64,000 nt of DNA from positions 112,531-176,530 of the forward strand of contig QYAI01000080.1 in assembly GCA_003988855.1 (NCBI GenBank). The letters are read 5' to 3'. Below, in pieces: positions 1 through 10,009 of this stretch. Made by a program: the position numbers and the translations under genes. The DNA comes from Arachnopeziza araneosa (Eukaryota > Ascomycota > Leotiomycetes > Helotiales > Arachnopezizaceae). Within the stretch, counting starts at the first letter, position 1; every line of letters begins with the position of its first letter. The notes under the pieces were generated by a model. The model searched no databases. It was not told the DNA's origin and was given only the letters and a program-made list of their open reading frames with translations.

Positions 1-1024
1 AAATCTCTCCTTCTGGCTTTGAGTAAGAAATTTGAAACGGATTGTCTCGCCCACGGTTGAATATTGCAAGTAAGGCGAAGACTCGATCTTTTGCCTCACG
101 GCAGTCGAATGATCGAGCTTGATCCATTAGCCTGTGGATTCTCCTTTTCTTGGGCAAGAATGGAACAGATAACATCTCCTCCCTTATCTCACAGAGATTC
201 CACATATTTTGGGAACGACTTTGCGTCAGTCTTCTGTATTTTCTCGTGTCTTGATTCCACTGCTGACTTCCGTCGATACTAAGATGAGCAATAGCTTGGT
301 TTGCGTGGGCAAGAACATCCCAATCCATACTGACTGTCCCGCAATGGACGGTAGCTCTTTTCGCAAGCCCAACTTCTTGGATTATCCATCGCCGTGAGAA
401 CCAAGGCCGGTTCCATATTACCGCGAGCTTCTCCAACATCGGATCTCCAGTAATCTGAGACCAGATCTCATCATTTTCGGGACTACGTTCATCCCGTGGC
501 TCTCTGATAGGTCCGCCGCGATCAATAAATAGCTGTCCAGTCCGTTTCAGGAATTTCATAGCATCTTCCGAGCCCTCAGAGGCTTCTCCAAGCCAGATGA
601 GGACCTCACTTGCTTGACCATAAATAGATCCCATCAGGGGAATCTGATGGGTCTTTTCGTCGTCATCTGTTTGATTGATACAGACGGCATCAATCCAGAT
701 TTTCAAAGGACGATCTGGCAGGCGTAGCCTCACAAGTGCGGCATGCAGATTTACCGTGATGTTGAGGACCCCATAATCACAGAATAGCTTCTCAGGAAAG
801 ACATTTTCACCCCAAGTGTACGACAATGCCGAAAATGGGGGGTTTTCGGATAGATCAACGACCGTAAGATGACATTTGAGACGTTTATCAGAGTCCGATG
901 CTTGGCACGGCTGTAGGCTGATCAGCCTGATGGTGTTGTGTTTTTGAAGTGGTTGGTATGTGTATGGTGAAACTATTTCTGGAATCGCAGCTGGATCCCG
1001 ATCGTAGCTCGCCTCGCGTTGCAT
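1..1024 (-). CDS. HET-domain (heterokaryon incompatibility) protein, 3' part cut by window edge
   Basis: One open frame runs leftward from an ATG at 1022-1024 to the window edge without a stop, so at least 341 residues are present and the C-terminus is missing. The start is followed by the usual HET preamble (YQPLQKHNTIRLISLQP), then the three hallmark blocks of the HET domain: FSALSYTWG, IWIDAVCINQ and WFSRRWIIQEV. The block order and spacing (roughly residues 60-230) fit the family. HET proteins act in vegetative incompatibility, triggering cell death when genetically different hyphae fuse; the partner and trigger cannot be read from sequence. No intron is needed. The adjoining DNA on the 5' side is AT-rich with transposon remnants. 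The domain call is firm; a role in a specific incompatibility system is inference. Confidence 0.9.
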   Translation of the reverse strand, partial: MQREASYDRDPAAIPEIVSPYTYQPLQKHNTIRLISLQPCQASDSDKRLKCHLTVVDLSENPPFSALSYTWGENVFPEKLFCDYGVLNITVNLHAALVRLRLPDRPLKIWIDAVCINQTDDDEKTHQIPLMGSIYGQASEVLIWLGEASEGSEDAMKFLKRTGQLFIDRGGPIREPRDERSPENDEIWSQITGDPMLEKLAVIWNRPWFSRRWIIQEVGLAKRATVHCGTVSMDWDVLAHANQAIAHLSIDGSQQWNQDTRKYRRLTQSRSQNMWNLCEIREEMLSVPFLPKKRRIHRLMDQARSFDCREAKDRVFALLAIFNRGRDNPFQISYSKPEGEI

Positions 1025-1810
1025 GTTTTCTTGTGCGTTTCAGTAGAGATATTTCGCGAGGAAGAAAAATTGAAAGTTGACTGAAAGAATGATACGCTTT
1101 TAAATTTGGAGAAGGGTTCGAGGCAAGGTTGAACAGTGCGCGTGGGGTAAAGCAAGTCAGCCTCAGCTGAAGAAAAAGAAATTTGGACTTTTGAAAAGCA
1201 GCCCAAGGCAGACTGCGCGATTTGATCGCGTGATCAGTGAGTTCCAAAGTCCAATTGCTGTTGAGAAATTTAGATATATAAATTAATATTAAATTTCCAA
1301 ACTTGAAACAAAGAGTCCCGGTAGTTCAAATCGCTTTGTCTACGACATCAAGGTCACGGAGGATTCGATATCTTGTCCGTGTGTCCTTGAACCATTCATT
1401 CTCATTATTCCCCTAAGTCAAATTCAGCCAGCCCCGATGTTCGCTTGTAATTGCTAGACTTGAATAAGCTCCCATGAAAATAGTTTCATATTACTTGGTT
1501 TAACAGCGGAGCGAAGCCACTTCCTAGCCTCAGCGTGTCGAAGTAGAGTTTCGGTATAGCTTGTGCTAGTAGAATCTTGCTAGGAAAATACGATAGCGGA
1601 TATGATTGATGTGTATTAAGATTCTCTAAGCTTCTGAGATTCACGTGATAAGACACAAACCCGGCGAAGTTCCGTGGCATTAGAAGATTCATATTTACGA
1701 GGCATCAAAAAATTGCCGTCGCATTTGAAATTACTTATCAGAAACAATTTACCAGAGACAATGTTCACTTTTAATTATGCTCCAAATCGTCTAAACGAAC
1801 CGTACATATA
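1025..1810. other. gene-free AT-rich spacer
   Basis: This holds the presumed upstream region of the HET gene and AT-rich sequence with no supported gene. A TCACGTGA palindrome lies at 1641-1648. Short open frames here show no family resemblance. Confidence 0.5.
1641..1648. promoter_or_regulatory. TCACGTGA palindrome (E-box/CBF1-type)
   Basis: A perfect 8-bp palindrome containing CACGTG, the core bound by bHLH factors of the Cbf1 class. It is one of five in the window, all outside the coding exons called here. Binding is inferred only. Confidence 0.3.
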
Positions 1811-2165
1811 CAGTAGAAACTGGATATATCGGATCAAAAAATCAGCTACTTTGCCTTCGATATATCCAGGTTTCCGAAGAATCCAGGTTGCTTATATAAT
1901 TATATTGCTTATAAGTTATAACTTAATACATTAACTAGGCTTAAAAAATCTATCTAAACTGCTCTGAGCAAGACTTCTCTGCTGTTTCCGAATAACGTTT
2001 CTTTTATATTAACGCAAAATTAGTAAGAAATCGATTTTTGAAAGGTTATTCTCTTCTTTTTCCTCGAAATCAACTTCTTGCTGTGTGTTTTCAGCAACAA
2101 TATTATCAATAAAAGTACTAATATCCTCAGAATCGATAACTTCTTCGCTCTATGTCTCAGAATAT
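1811..2165 (-). mobile_element. pogo/Tigger-like DNA transposon remnant (3' terminus and transposase C-terminus)
   Basis: At 1811 a terminus beginning CAGTAGAAACTGGATATATC follows a TA dinucleotide, the target-site pattern of pogo-type elements; an inverted copy of its inner part (GATATATCCAG) lies at about 1859-1869. Reading leftward from about 2150, the frame encodes an acidic stretch (DFEEKEENN), meets an in-frame TAA, and continues into QQRSLAQSSLDRFFKPS before a stop at 1935-1937. An acidic segment followed by a short tail ending in FF-K is typical of the C-terminus of fungal pogo/JRK-type DDE transposases. The DDE core and the opposite terminus are not visible, so this is a decayed end fragment. 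The assignment rests on motif resemblance only. Confidence 0.5.
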
Positions 2166-3091
2166 AGTAAGATATAGGTGCGTAAATCTGTCGCAAGCGG
2201 AAGGATTCGACCGGCTGAAAGCAGCCAATAAAGCTCAGATAAAGAGCCTATAGCCGGATCAGGAAATCAAGTCAAAGATCTTCCGAAAGCAGAATCTATA
2301 ACTAGCAATAACGTGATCAATGGAATAAGCTAGCGGAAGATCAAAGAAAGCATAAGGGCATAAAAGCAGAGGAGCTCGGAGCAGAGCAAGAGAGAGGAGA
2401 TCAGGGGGAATATATATCACTTTCTGAGAAGATCACTTAATCCAATCAATACAAGACCTTATTATCTGATCAATATACCTGTTGATCTATATTCTCTCAT
2501 TCAAAAGACTCATTGCTTATATGAGCAATACGTACGGCTCGAAACGTGACACATGTGGGCTGTTAACCCGGCCGCGCGCCCGGTCTGTGGCGGCGACAAT
2601 TTCTTTATTTTTATTTAAATATACCAAGTACTCTCTCACTTTCTGTTTGCTCTTTCCATTAAACTTTTACTTACTGCTGCTCCTTCCGCAAGATAGAAGG
2701 TTGAGTCGTAATAAAATTTTATACTTTGTGGTGATGCCGTCAGTTTGCTAGGTTAAGCGAGGTTAGTATCAGTACTCACAATTCCTTAGGCGAGTGAACT
2801 GAATCGAAGATAAGCCGATATACGACTAATAAGTTAACTTACACCAGTTAACTTAACGTACTTTATCAGCGGGTGGATAATATCAGCGAGTGGTTAATAT
2901 CCCCTGCAACCCCACTACTTTTCCACACGAATTTATTTTCTAAAAATCAACTCTATAAAAAATCAACTATATAAGTAAAATAAATCGAATTATTGACGTT
3001 CAGAGCAGGTTCTAGCAGTGTGTTCGAAGGATCTACACAAACTACACATCCTTAGTGCGCGTGTTAGTACGAGCGAGGTAGGCTGCTCTAG
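2166..3091. other. gene-free, repeat-derived AT-rich block
   Basis: No coding sequence is supported. It contains a GC-rich island (about 2566-2600) inside AT-rich DNA, paired AGTTAACT motifs around 2833-2855, and a tandem 17-bp repeat at 2864-2897. It probably represents old inserted elements between the pogo remnant and the truncated xylanase. Confidence 0.4.
2864..2897. repeat. two adjacent 17-bp direct repeats
   Basis: TATCAGCGGGTGGATAA is followed directly by TATCAGCGAGTGGTTAA (15 of 17 identical). Such short tandem units are common in the subterminal regions of DNA transposons, so this may mark an element end next to the xylanase relic. Confidence 0.6.
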
Positions 3092-3535
3092 AACTTCTAC
3101 TCTTGCTTCTACCTTGGCGGTTTCAGTATCGGTAGTGGGACCGCTTACCTCTCGGTCTATGGCTGGACAACCAGCCCTCTAATCGAATATCGTATTGTAG
3201 AGTCTTATTCAACATTCAACCCCTCTTCCAATAGCTTCTTCAAACATAAGGGCACCGTAGCAAGCGATGGAGGGACCTACGACATCTACCTTCGTAATCC
3301 TCCGAACAATGGAATGTTTCCGCAAGATGCATTTAGCCAGTACTGGTCTGTCCGTACTGATCAGCGCGTCGGCGGAACTGTCACTACGGCAAATCACTTC
3401 GATGCATGGAAGGCTGTCGGAATGAACCTCGGCTCTCTGAACTTTCAGATCTTGGCTACCGAAAGCGGTGAGGGTGTCGATGATGGTAGCGCAGGCAGTA
3501 GAAGTATTGGATCTTCCTCGATGACTATATTATAA
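3092..3535 (+). pseudogene. GH11 endo-1,4-beta-xylanase, C-terminal half only (5'-truncated relic)
   Basis: From about 3113 to the TAA at 3533-3535 the frame reads as the C-terminal half of a glycoside hydrolase family 11 xylanase: [15 protein letters not shown], then [38 protein letters not shown] and [10 protein letters not shown]. Both catalytic glutamates are kept (nucleophile in PLIEY, acid/base in ATES). The enzyme family cleaves xylan in plant cell walls and is secreted. Upstream, an in-frame TAG at 3089-3091 ends the frame. No N-terminal half, signal peptide or start is visible, and the sequence changes into repeat-like AT-rich DNA. I read this as a gene that lost its 5' half through insertion or rearrangement. 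An intron acceptor near 3091 with a distant 5' exon is the alternative, but no such exon was found. Confidence 0.8.
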
Positions 3536-4572
3536 ATGTAAGATAGGATTTTAGGAGATTGAAAAGCTTATAGGCTAGAGAAAAGAGGGATTATCAAAAG
3601 AATTATTCTTTTCTTCAAGTTCGAAGTTTTTATAGATCGTACTAAGAACGAGAATATTGAAGGATGGGGAGCAAATCGTTCAAAAAGTGATCAGGATCTT
3701 GTGTTGATGATGTTTTTACAGCCTTAAGCAACATTCATTCTAATATCAGAAATCTGCATAAGCTAGAGTGGCTGTTGGCTTCTAACGACATTGGAATAGG
3801 AACAAGTGTATGACTTACATCTCTCAACTCCTACCTGAATTTAATTCTGGCTGAATTATCCAAATACTTATCTTTTTCTATCATGAAGGCTTCCTGGAGC
3901 TTTTCCAGACAAAATACAAGAAACAATCAAACAAGCAAGTATCATGTGTTTGTATTAGAGTAGAAATCATGTGACTATGGAGTAAAGTCTAACGAGAGAT
4001 ATATCGCTCAGAATACAGCTGATCTAACATCATATCCTCGCCCCAAACAAAGTAAATGTTTCAGAATTCTCAATTTTCACTTCACTAGCCGTGACTCCCT
4101 TCATGTAACACAACTCAACTAGTTCGTAACCTCCCGCGAATTTTATCCGCACGATGCGAAATACAAGGCATTCTAGCGCCATTGAAGATACAGATCACGT
4201 CGGCATTATGAGAGGCTTGTAAGAAAGCGACTTTATTTGGCTTTGTTTTGATATTCAAAATAATGCTGTATGATTGTATTCTGAGAGTTTATTACAAAGT
4301 AGTTGTTAGGGTCACAACAAGCGAGGTTGACTCGATAACTTTCAATCCTGATTCACACACCCATCGAATGTAATAGACTTAGTAGTCCAATATAGACATT
4401 CAAGGCACTCAAAGACTTTATTATGACAAAATTTTACGTTGATTATAATTACAAATATGAATAAGCTATGGAAGTCTTTCTTTAACATATTTCTTATCTA
4501 TTTCCACACACATAAACTACATGTTCACACAAACACATTTAAGTCTCCAGATAGAATTTCTTGTACCAAGTC
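3536..4572. other. gene-free spacer
   Basis: AT-rich sequence with no supported gene between the xylanase relic and the next small gene. Short open frames show no recognizable family. Confidence 0.5.
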
Positions 4573-4968
4573 ATGGCATTCCAATGGCAACTCGCAGCGA
4601 TGGGACTTCCCTACAGCTCGCCTCCACAATACGGCCCCCCTGGACTAGGGCACCGCCAAATAAACACCTCCAACCTCTCAAACATACCGAATCGATACAA
4701 CAACCTAAGATCACGACTGAACGGGATCACTAACTGGCAGATGAGCGCCGCTAGCTCAGCTCATTCGTTGTCGGCACAGGATTATCGTAATTCATGGCAT
4801 AACGCCGGCCGGGGAGCAGCTCAACTCAGTGGTTTACATGGCGGGTTACCTGGAGGTATGGGCCTCCGACCAGGGTTTAGACCAGCTTATGCCCAGGGAG
4901 GCGTGAGTTCTTCGGGATATTTGACCTTGCGTGGATCTACACTAATGGGTTCCTCTGGAGGTTGGTAG
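4573..4968 (+). CDS. small Gly/Ser-rich hypothetical protein (131 aa)
   Basis: A single open frame from ATG 4573 to TAG. The product is rich in Gly, Ser, Asn, Pro and Tyr, with a PPQYGPPG segment near the N-terminus and a glycine-rich C-terminal half ending SSGGW. There is no signal peptide, membrane segment or known domain, and the composition suggests a largely disordered protein. The ATG follows a CA-rich leader (CACACACATAAAC at about 4504-4516) common before fungal starts. I do not recognise a family. The even composition and uninterrupted frame support coding, but no homology does. Confidence 0.5.
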   Translation: MAFQWQLAAMGLPYSSPPQYGPPGLGHRQINTSNLSNIPNRYNNLRSRLNGITNWQMSAASSAHSLSAQDYRNSWHNAGRGAAQLSGLHGGLPGGMGLRPGFRPAYAQGGVSSSGYLTLRGSTLMGSSGGW

Positions 4969-5775
4969 ATATCTAGTCCTGATGTCGATGCCTGATTTAA
5001 TATGTGAAATGAGTGGTAGTACAGTGTAAAGGGATCTAGATATACCCCCGCCGAAAGATTTTTCAAGATCTTAAATACTAGAATATCTCCTTGTTTGTAT
5101 GAAATAGAATACTTATTATGCCAAAACTCTAATTCCTAACGCCCACTGCGGAAGCACTGGTTTGAATGATGCGAATAGAGACTTATTCACTTGCCGAGCA
5201 AAGACCATTCGAGTAAATCCAAGTGCAGACTGCTCTACGCCCTATTTTCCGCACACGTACATTTCCTTGAAGAGAATCTCTAGCTTTCAAGATCTATTCT
5301 TCAATCAAAAAACTGCACATTGACAGAGAGAACTACGGCTCGGGAAGTCCATCACAGACCTCTTACCTGCATCTCATCTTCGGGTCTCTTTTGGGCTCTT
5401 CAACTGCAATTTCCATACTTAATGCACAGTTACCCGCCATATATCGATATGCATTCTTTTTTCTACGCATCCAGCACAAGTTTTCTTGTTGCACAATCTG
5501 AGACTTGTCCTTCGCGTTAAAATGTTATTCATTTGTTCCTAGGTCCACGAGCTAGGTTTGAAAAAGTGTTTCGAAAGACATTTAGTAGATCTAGCTACAT
5601 TAATATCGTTAATTGCGGCTATCTTCAATCAAGAGTTCAGCTTACCTAGCAGAAATATCATTGCAGCGTTCGTCACCCTCATTTATTGCTAAGTTTTTTG
5701 AACGGTGCTTGATCGCTCAAATATCCCCTCTGCATGAAAAAGTTGCTGTCTGCCGATTCTTCAATGCTTTTTCAT
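4969..5775. other. gene-free spacer
   Basis: It lies between two convergent genes and would hold both 3' ends. No further gene is supported. Confidence 0.5.
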
Positions 5776-7466
5776 TCACACAAACCGTAATGCATCGCCA
5801 AGACTATATTGTCCACTAAAAACAAAATCTGCCATCCATCCGATCGGCTTGGAATGGACTGGAGGCGGTTGAATCGACGATAAGGTAAGTGGGTCCGAAA
5901 AGGCTTCTAGATGATCATAGAAATCTCCTTCTGAAACCTCTGTCTGAACTCCTGCGTCGACGTAAATTGGTCTAGGTGCAGAGGGAATGCTTATTCCGAG
6001 GATTCTTTCTCTGTTTGCAAGAATAGTCCTCTGCTCAGGCCATGACGGCCGCACAGCAATACCGCTTAGTGGACCTCGCCGCCGCTCTGCTCTGTCTGGA
6101 ACGGAATTACTTTGAGCAATTGGAATTTGATTATGCCGGATGCTTTGTGGCTGCTCTGCGCTCAGTATTTTTTTTGCACTATCCAGGCCTGTCATATCTC
6201 GTTCGTTTAGTTTTAGACTGTCTTTTCGCTGCTCTGGCTCTACGCTACTGGTCTTTGAGCTTAGAGGAGGCGGAGATCTTGGAATATTTTGTCGTGCTAC
6301 CCCGTTTCTCGATTCTTTTCTAACATGAGCTGCCGTATTCGGAATTATGGCCTCATGTTCTTTGTCTGACAATTTGCTTCTTGATTCTCTCCTAATATGC
6401 ATTGACAAACTCAATGGGACGATGGTCTGCTTGAAAGCTCTGGGATTAGATTGTCCATCAAGAAACGTTCGTCTTCGCTCAATCTTTGAGTTCTCGTACA
6501 TTTTCTCCTGCAAATCGTCCGAGATCTTGGAGCCTGATACCGTGTATGCTTTCTTCCTCATGATTTCTGTTGCGATCTCCGGTTTAGTCAAGACTGCATT
6601 CGGTAAAGCAGCATCCCGACTTGAGAATTTACCATTCTGATCAGAAGCGAAGAAGTCGTCATTTGAGCCAAATGAAACTTGCAAGGTAGGAAGATGTCGA
6701 GTCTCGCCCGAAGGAGGGAACAGCCATGAGTTGAGGCTCTCTGGAAGCTTGTGGCTTACTAGCTCTGTTATTAATAGGTTCTCGCCAGTAAATAGTGTTG
6801 AAGAGAGGTTCAATTAGTCTCACCTTGATCAAATTTTCCATCATTATCCTCCCAAGATATATAGTATCGATCAAAGGCTCCAAATGCAACACATATGACG
6901 TCTTTCACATTTTGCAATCCTTTCAGCGCCGTCGGCCCGTCTATTCCTCCTGCCTTGCTATGCGACGGTGCGGAGAGAAGGTCTGAAGGAACTTGATCAG
7001 CCCTAGTTATGTCAGATTAAGCATATCATAAGAAAATGACAGTCAAACATTGGTTCTTGCTTGGCCCATTGTGCTGGCGATTTCGGCGAGGGTTGTGAGC
7101 TCACGGGGGTGTTTTCAACAGAGTCGGGTACAAAGCTGTCGGAAGTCCTCGAAAAGCTTGTAATCCTACTCAGAGGCTCAAGTTTAGAAGATAATGATGT
7201 TCGGTTTGAATTTGTATCATCTGAGATTGACGTATAAGAATTCCGCGAATTCGAGTCTGTTAATGATGCGTATGAGTTCCTCGAAGAGTTCGGAAGACGT
7301 TTTGCAGAGGTGTCTAGTTCTGGTAAAGAATACATCACAAGTTCATGGAAGCAGGAAGTCAATTGGGTGCAGGACGTGTCGTCAACTTCAACTTGCCATC
7401 AATATCTCGTTGATGATGAAGCTCGCCAAGATGTAAGGCACATGCGACATACTCTGTCTCCACCAT
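5776..7466 (-). CDS. conserved fungal hypothetical protein, 4 exons, ~509 aa
   Basis: Exons by phase-consistent splicing: 7466-7376, 7319-7049, 7002-6824, 6764-5776; introns are 56, 46 and 59 bp. The N-terminal region (after MVETEYVACALHLGELHHQ) is Ser/Asn-rich and probably disordered. A compact conserved-looking block follows in exons 3-4 (about residues 125-215): LQNVKDVICVAFGAFDRYYI, then LPESLNSWLFPPSGETRHLP and VSFGSNDDFFASD. The rest is basic/Ser/Pro-rich, ending in a shorter ordered tail (DAGVQTEVSEGDFYDHLEAF to the stop). There is no signal peptide or membrane segment. I know of no assigned function. The start is the first ATG in the 5'-most exon that splices in frame; an earlier exon cannot be excluded, and the first donor (GTCCTG) is weak. 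Confidence 0.7.
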
Positions 7467-8084
7467 GTTGAAACTCGCCTGTTCACGCAAATGGTACGAT
7501 TCGTCAATTACGCGGATTACCCAGCGTTTCGGAACAGATCTGAGTCGATTGGTTGCCGGAATAATGGCGTTTGAGGCTGGTAAGGGGTTTTCGACATCGA
7601 ATGATTCTCGAAGCTATCCCGTGTCAGGCCACCCAGGAACAGACGTTGAAGTCTCAACCCTAGATGCATGGACCCTTACATCTCAGCGAAGTGGCATGGA
7701 CGTTTGGTTCTCTCTGCTGACACATGATTCATGGTTTAAAGGGGCCTTTTCGATTCCTCAGACTAGCTCTGCGGCTTCAAAAATGGGCTGAGAAAGACGA
7801 TAATCGTTCGATTTTCATCCCGAGATGCGACGACAGATCCTGAAATAATTCTCATCTGTCACAGCTGCTTGAACTAAATCCTGAAATCATGCTCCTCTTA
7901 AATCATACTTCAGCATTGGATTTGAATCTTGAACTAGTGAACTATCAAATTCATAGCGCCCGCAAGGAGGTTAGTTGCGTTGAGCTTAGAATCCGTCCAC
8001 CTTTAGAAACAATGTTTTCATCGAGAAACAATTTGAGCTAGGACTATAATTGACTGACATTCTGAGATTACTTGCTATCTCAAA
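7467..8084. other. gene-free spacer
   Basis: Upstream of the four-exon gene and downstream of the secreted 205-residue protein, both on the minus strand. An open plus-strand frame at 7465-7791 shows no family resemblance. Confidence 0.5.
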
Positions 8085-8747
8085 TCAACCAAGTGGTCTT
8101 CCTTTGCGCACTCGCTTTTCCCATCTGACTAGCTCAACTTCAAGCACTTTCCTTCCTTCACCTAACTTCCCTTTTAGTCCATCTTCGTCTCTGTCATAAA
8201 ACAGTTGCCACATCCCAGCTTCTTCACCTTCTTCCACTTTTACTGCAACAAATCCTTCCCATTGTTCCAAAGTCAATCTTTTATCTTGTCGTGTGCAATC
8301 AAACGGTCCAGTGATGTTTGGATGTGCATCCGCTTTGACTCCATATTTCACCTCATAGCTATCTTTGTCCACATATATCCAATTCAACATTGGAGCAACA
8401 TCGGTGATTGTAGAGACGAGCCCCTCATACTCTGTATTTGGATAGGGCAAATAATACCCGGCAAAGGGGTGTAGTGACGCGTCGTGTGGATCTGTTTTTA
8501 CGTACAACTAATTTTGTGAGTAGAATCATTCCGAACAGGAAGAAGCACTAACCTTGGAGTTTTTCAAAGCTATTTGACGATGATCTATCTCGAGGGTCTC
8601 TGGTGAGGAGTCAACACAGCTCACGATGAGATTGCATCTCCGAGCTCGATGTTCCTCTCGTCGATCCTTTTTTTGCCCTTGTGTGATTGACTCTTGGGAT
8701 GCTAGGAGTGCAGGAGCTGTCAACAATGCAATCAGCAAAGAAGCCAT
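8085..8747 (-). CDS. secreted conserved fungal protein, 2 exons, 205 aa
   Basis: Exons 8747-8553 and 8507-8085, joined in phase 0 through a 45-bp intron (GTTAGT...TTAG). The ATG at 8745-8747 opens a clear signal peptide (MASLLIALLTAPALLAS, cleavage probably near residue 17). A Lys/Arg-rich stretch and the block RCNLIVSCVD come next; after the splice there is HPFAGYYLPYP, YEGLVSTITDVAPMLNWIYV, GPFDCTRQD and LTLEQWEGFVAV. This block order recurs in secreted ascomycete proteins of about 200 residues whose function I do not know. The paired cysteines suggest a disulfide-stabilised extracellular fold. No catalytic motif is apparent. Confidence 0.8.
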
Positions 8748-9587
8748 AATCTTGAGATTTGATCCTGAAAGTTCGCGGAAGAGTATGTGACTATAGATCA
8801 ACGATATTGAGAAATTGGAGTATCAATTAATAAAAATACTAAGTTCGCAGAAAAGATATGAATGTGGATGTAAAAAGGTCAATTATCGGATCTGCAGCCA
8901 GGGTTCACCTGTCTCGGCATATCTAGGGCAAATCCAGAAACAATACACAAACCCGCTAGGATATCATCAACTGATAATTTTCTCGCTTAGCCGCATACGT
9001 CTCAGAAATAAGACCACCCCCAGAAGGAACCCTGCCGCATAGTTCTCCTCAGGGTCTAGGCAGAGATCTATCGACGACCATCGAGCCATGTTGAAGGCCA
9101 GAATGGAGAACGAGAGCAACATCACCCCGGATTGTCTTCTCCAACATCGTACGTGGACCTGAGGAGCTCTGGCGGGTGATACTTGAGATGCCTGGAGTGT
9201 GTTTCGAATCACCGCTGATTTTTAAGGATTACCTAGTAGGGTTGATATCCTCACTTCCTATACATAGAAGTGCTAAAATTGCCTCTGGGAGAAAGATATA
9301 AAACGGTGCTGTCCGCGAGCTGAAAGAACAAGTCCCAACAGTCTCATTCTCTACAAGACAAGAAGCTCCAGGCGAGTTTTGACCTATTCATTCAGTTTCT
9401 TTTCGAATTCAAACGATTCTCGCCTCGTCCTAGTCTCGAACCTATCACGGCCACCATCGCTATTTCATCGGTTCAAATTAGCCACAGTCTCAAGATTTAC
9501 CACTGAGAAACCAAGGTCTTTTGGTTATATTTCTTCATCAAACCTACCGAAACAAGTACTTTCAGAAACATCTTCCATCTATTCAAA
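8748..9587. other. divergent intergenic region
   Basis: Separates two divergently transcribed small genes and should hold both promoters. CT/TTC-rich tracts occur before the 9588 start. No other gene is supported. Confidence 0.5.
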
Positions 9588-10009
9588 ATGTCTACCACGT
9601 AAGTTTTCTTCAATCATCCCATCAAAAATCATTAACCCCATTTCAGTACAGCATACGGCCAGACCGGCAATGCCGCTTACTCTCCATCTGAAGAGAGCAG
9701 CAAAGGGCGCCTGACCACAAATTTTCAGAACGCCGGTCTCCCCACATCCGATAGCCTGCGCGCCCCAGCCGGTATGTCGTTCAGCCATCTCCCTTCCACA
9801 CCTGATTCTGTCTCAATTCCTCCATCGTGACTTCAACCGAGACAAAATGAAGCTAACTAAATCCATCAGGGGGCCTCCTCAAAGGTGCCACAGACGAGAA
9901 TGGACAACTCAAAGGCGCCGCCCTGATGGTGGGAATCAAGCTCGATCTTGAAGCGGAGGTTCATCTCACGGCCAGGATAAGAGGTGATATCACCATCGGG
10001 CTGTATTAG
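9588..10009 (+). CDS. small conserved fungal protein, 3 exons, 91 aa
   Basis: Exons 9588-9598, 9647-9771 and 9870-10009 join in consistent phase (2, then 1) through GTAAGT...TTTCAG and GTATGT...CATCAG introns of 48 and 98 bp; the second has a CTAACT branch site. The product begins MSTTTAYGQTGNAAYSPSEE, has a central LRAPAGGLLKGATDENGQLK segment, and ends in an amphipathic stretch VGIKLDLEAEVHLTARIRGD. There is no signal peptide or membrane segment. The alternating hydrophobic/charged C-terminus suggests a beta-strand pair or helix. Function unknown. The 11-base first exon explains why the gene is not visible as one frame. Confidence 0.7.

Noticed and set aside
2190..2550. Possible solo LTR
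   Set aside because: A TG...CA boundary could be imagined but no matching target-site duplication or primer-binding site was found.
6042..6640. Plus-strand open frames opposite the 509-residue gene
   Set aside because: Antisense shadows of the well-supported minus-strand exon.
8967..9212. 81-codon minus-strand frame with a hydrophobic segment
   Set aside because: Opens at GTG rather than ATG and lies in a divergent promoter region; no homology signal.
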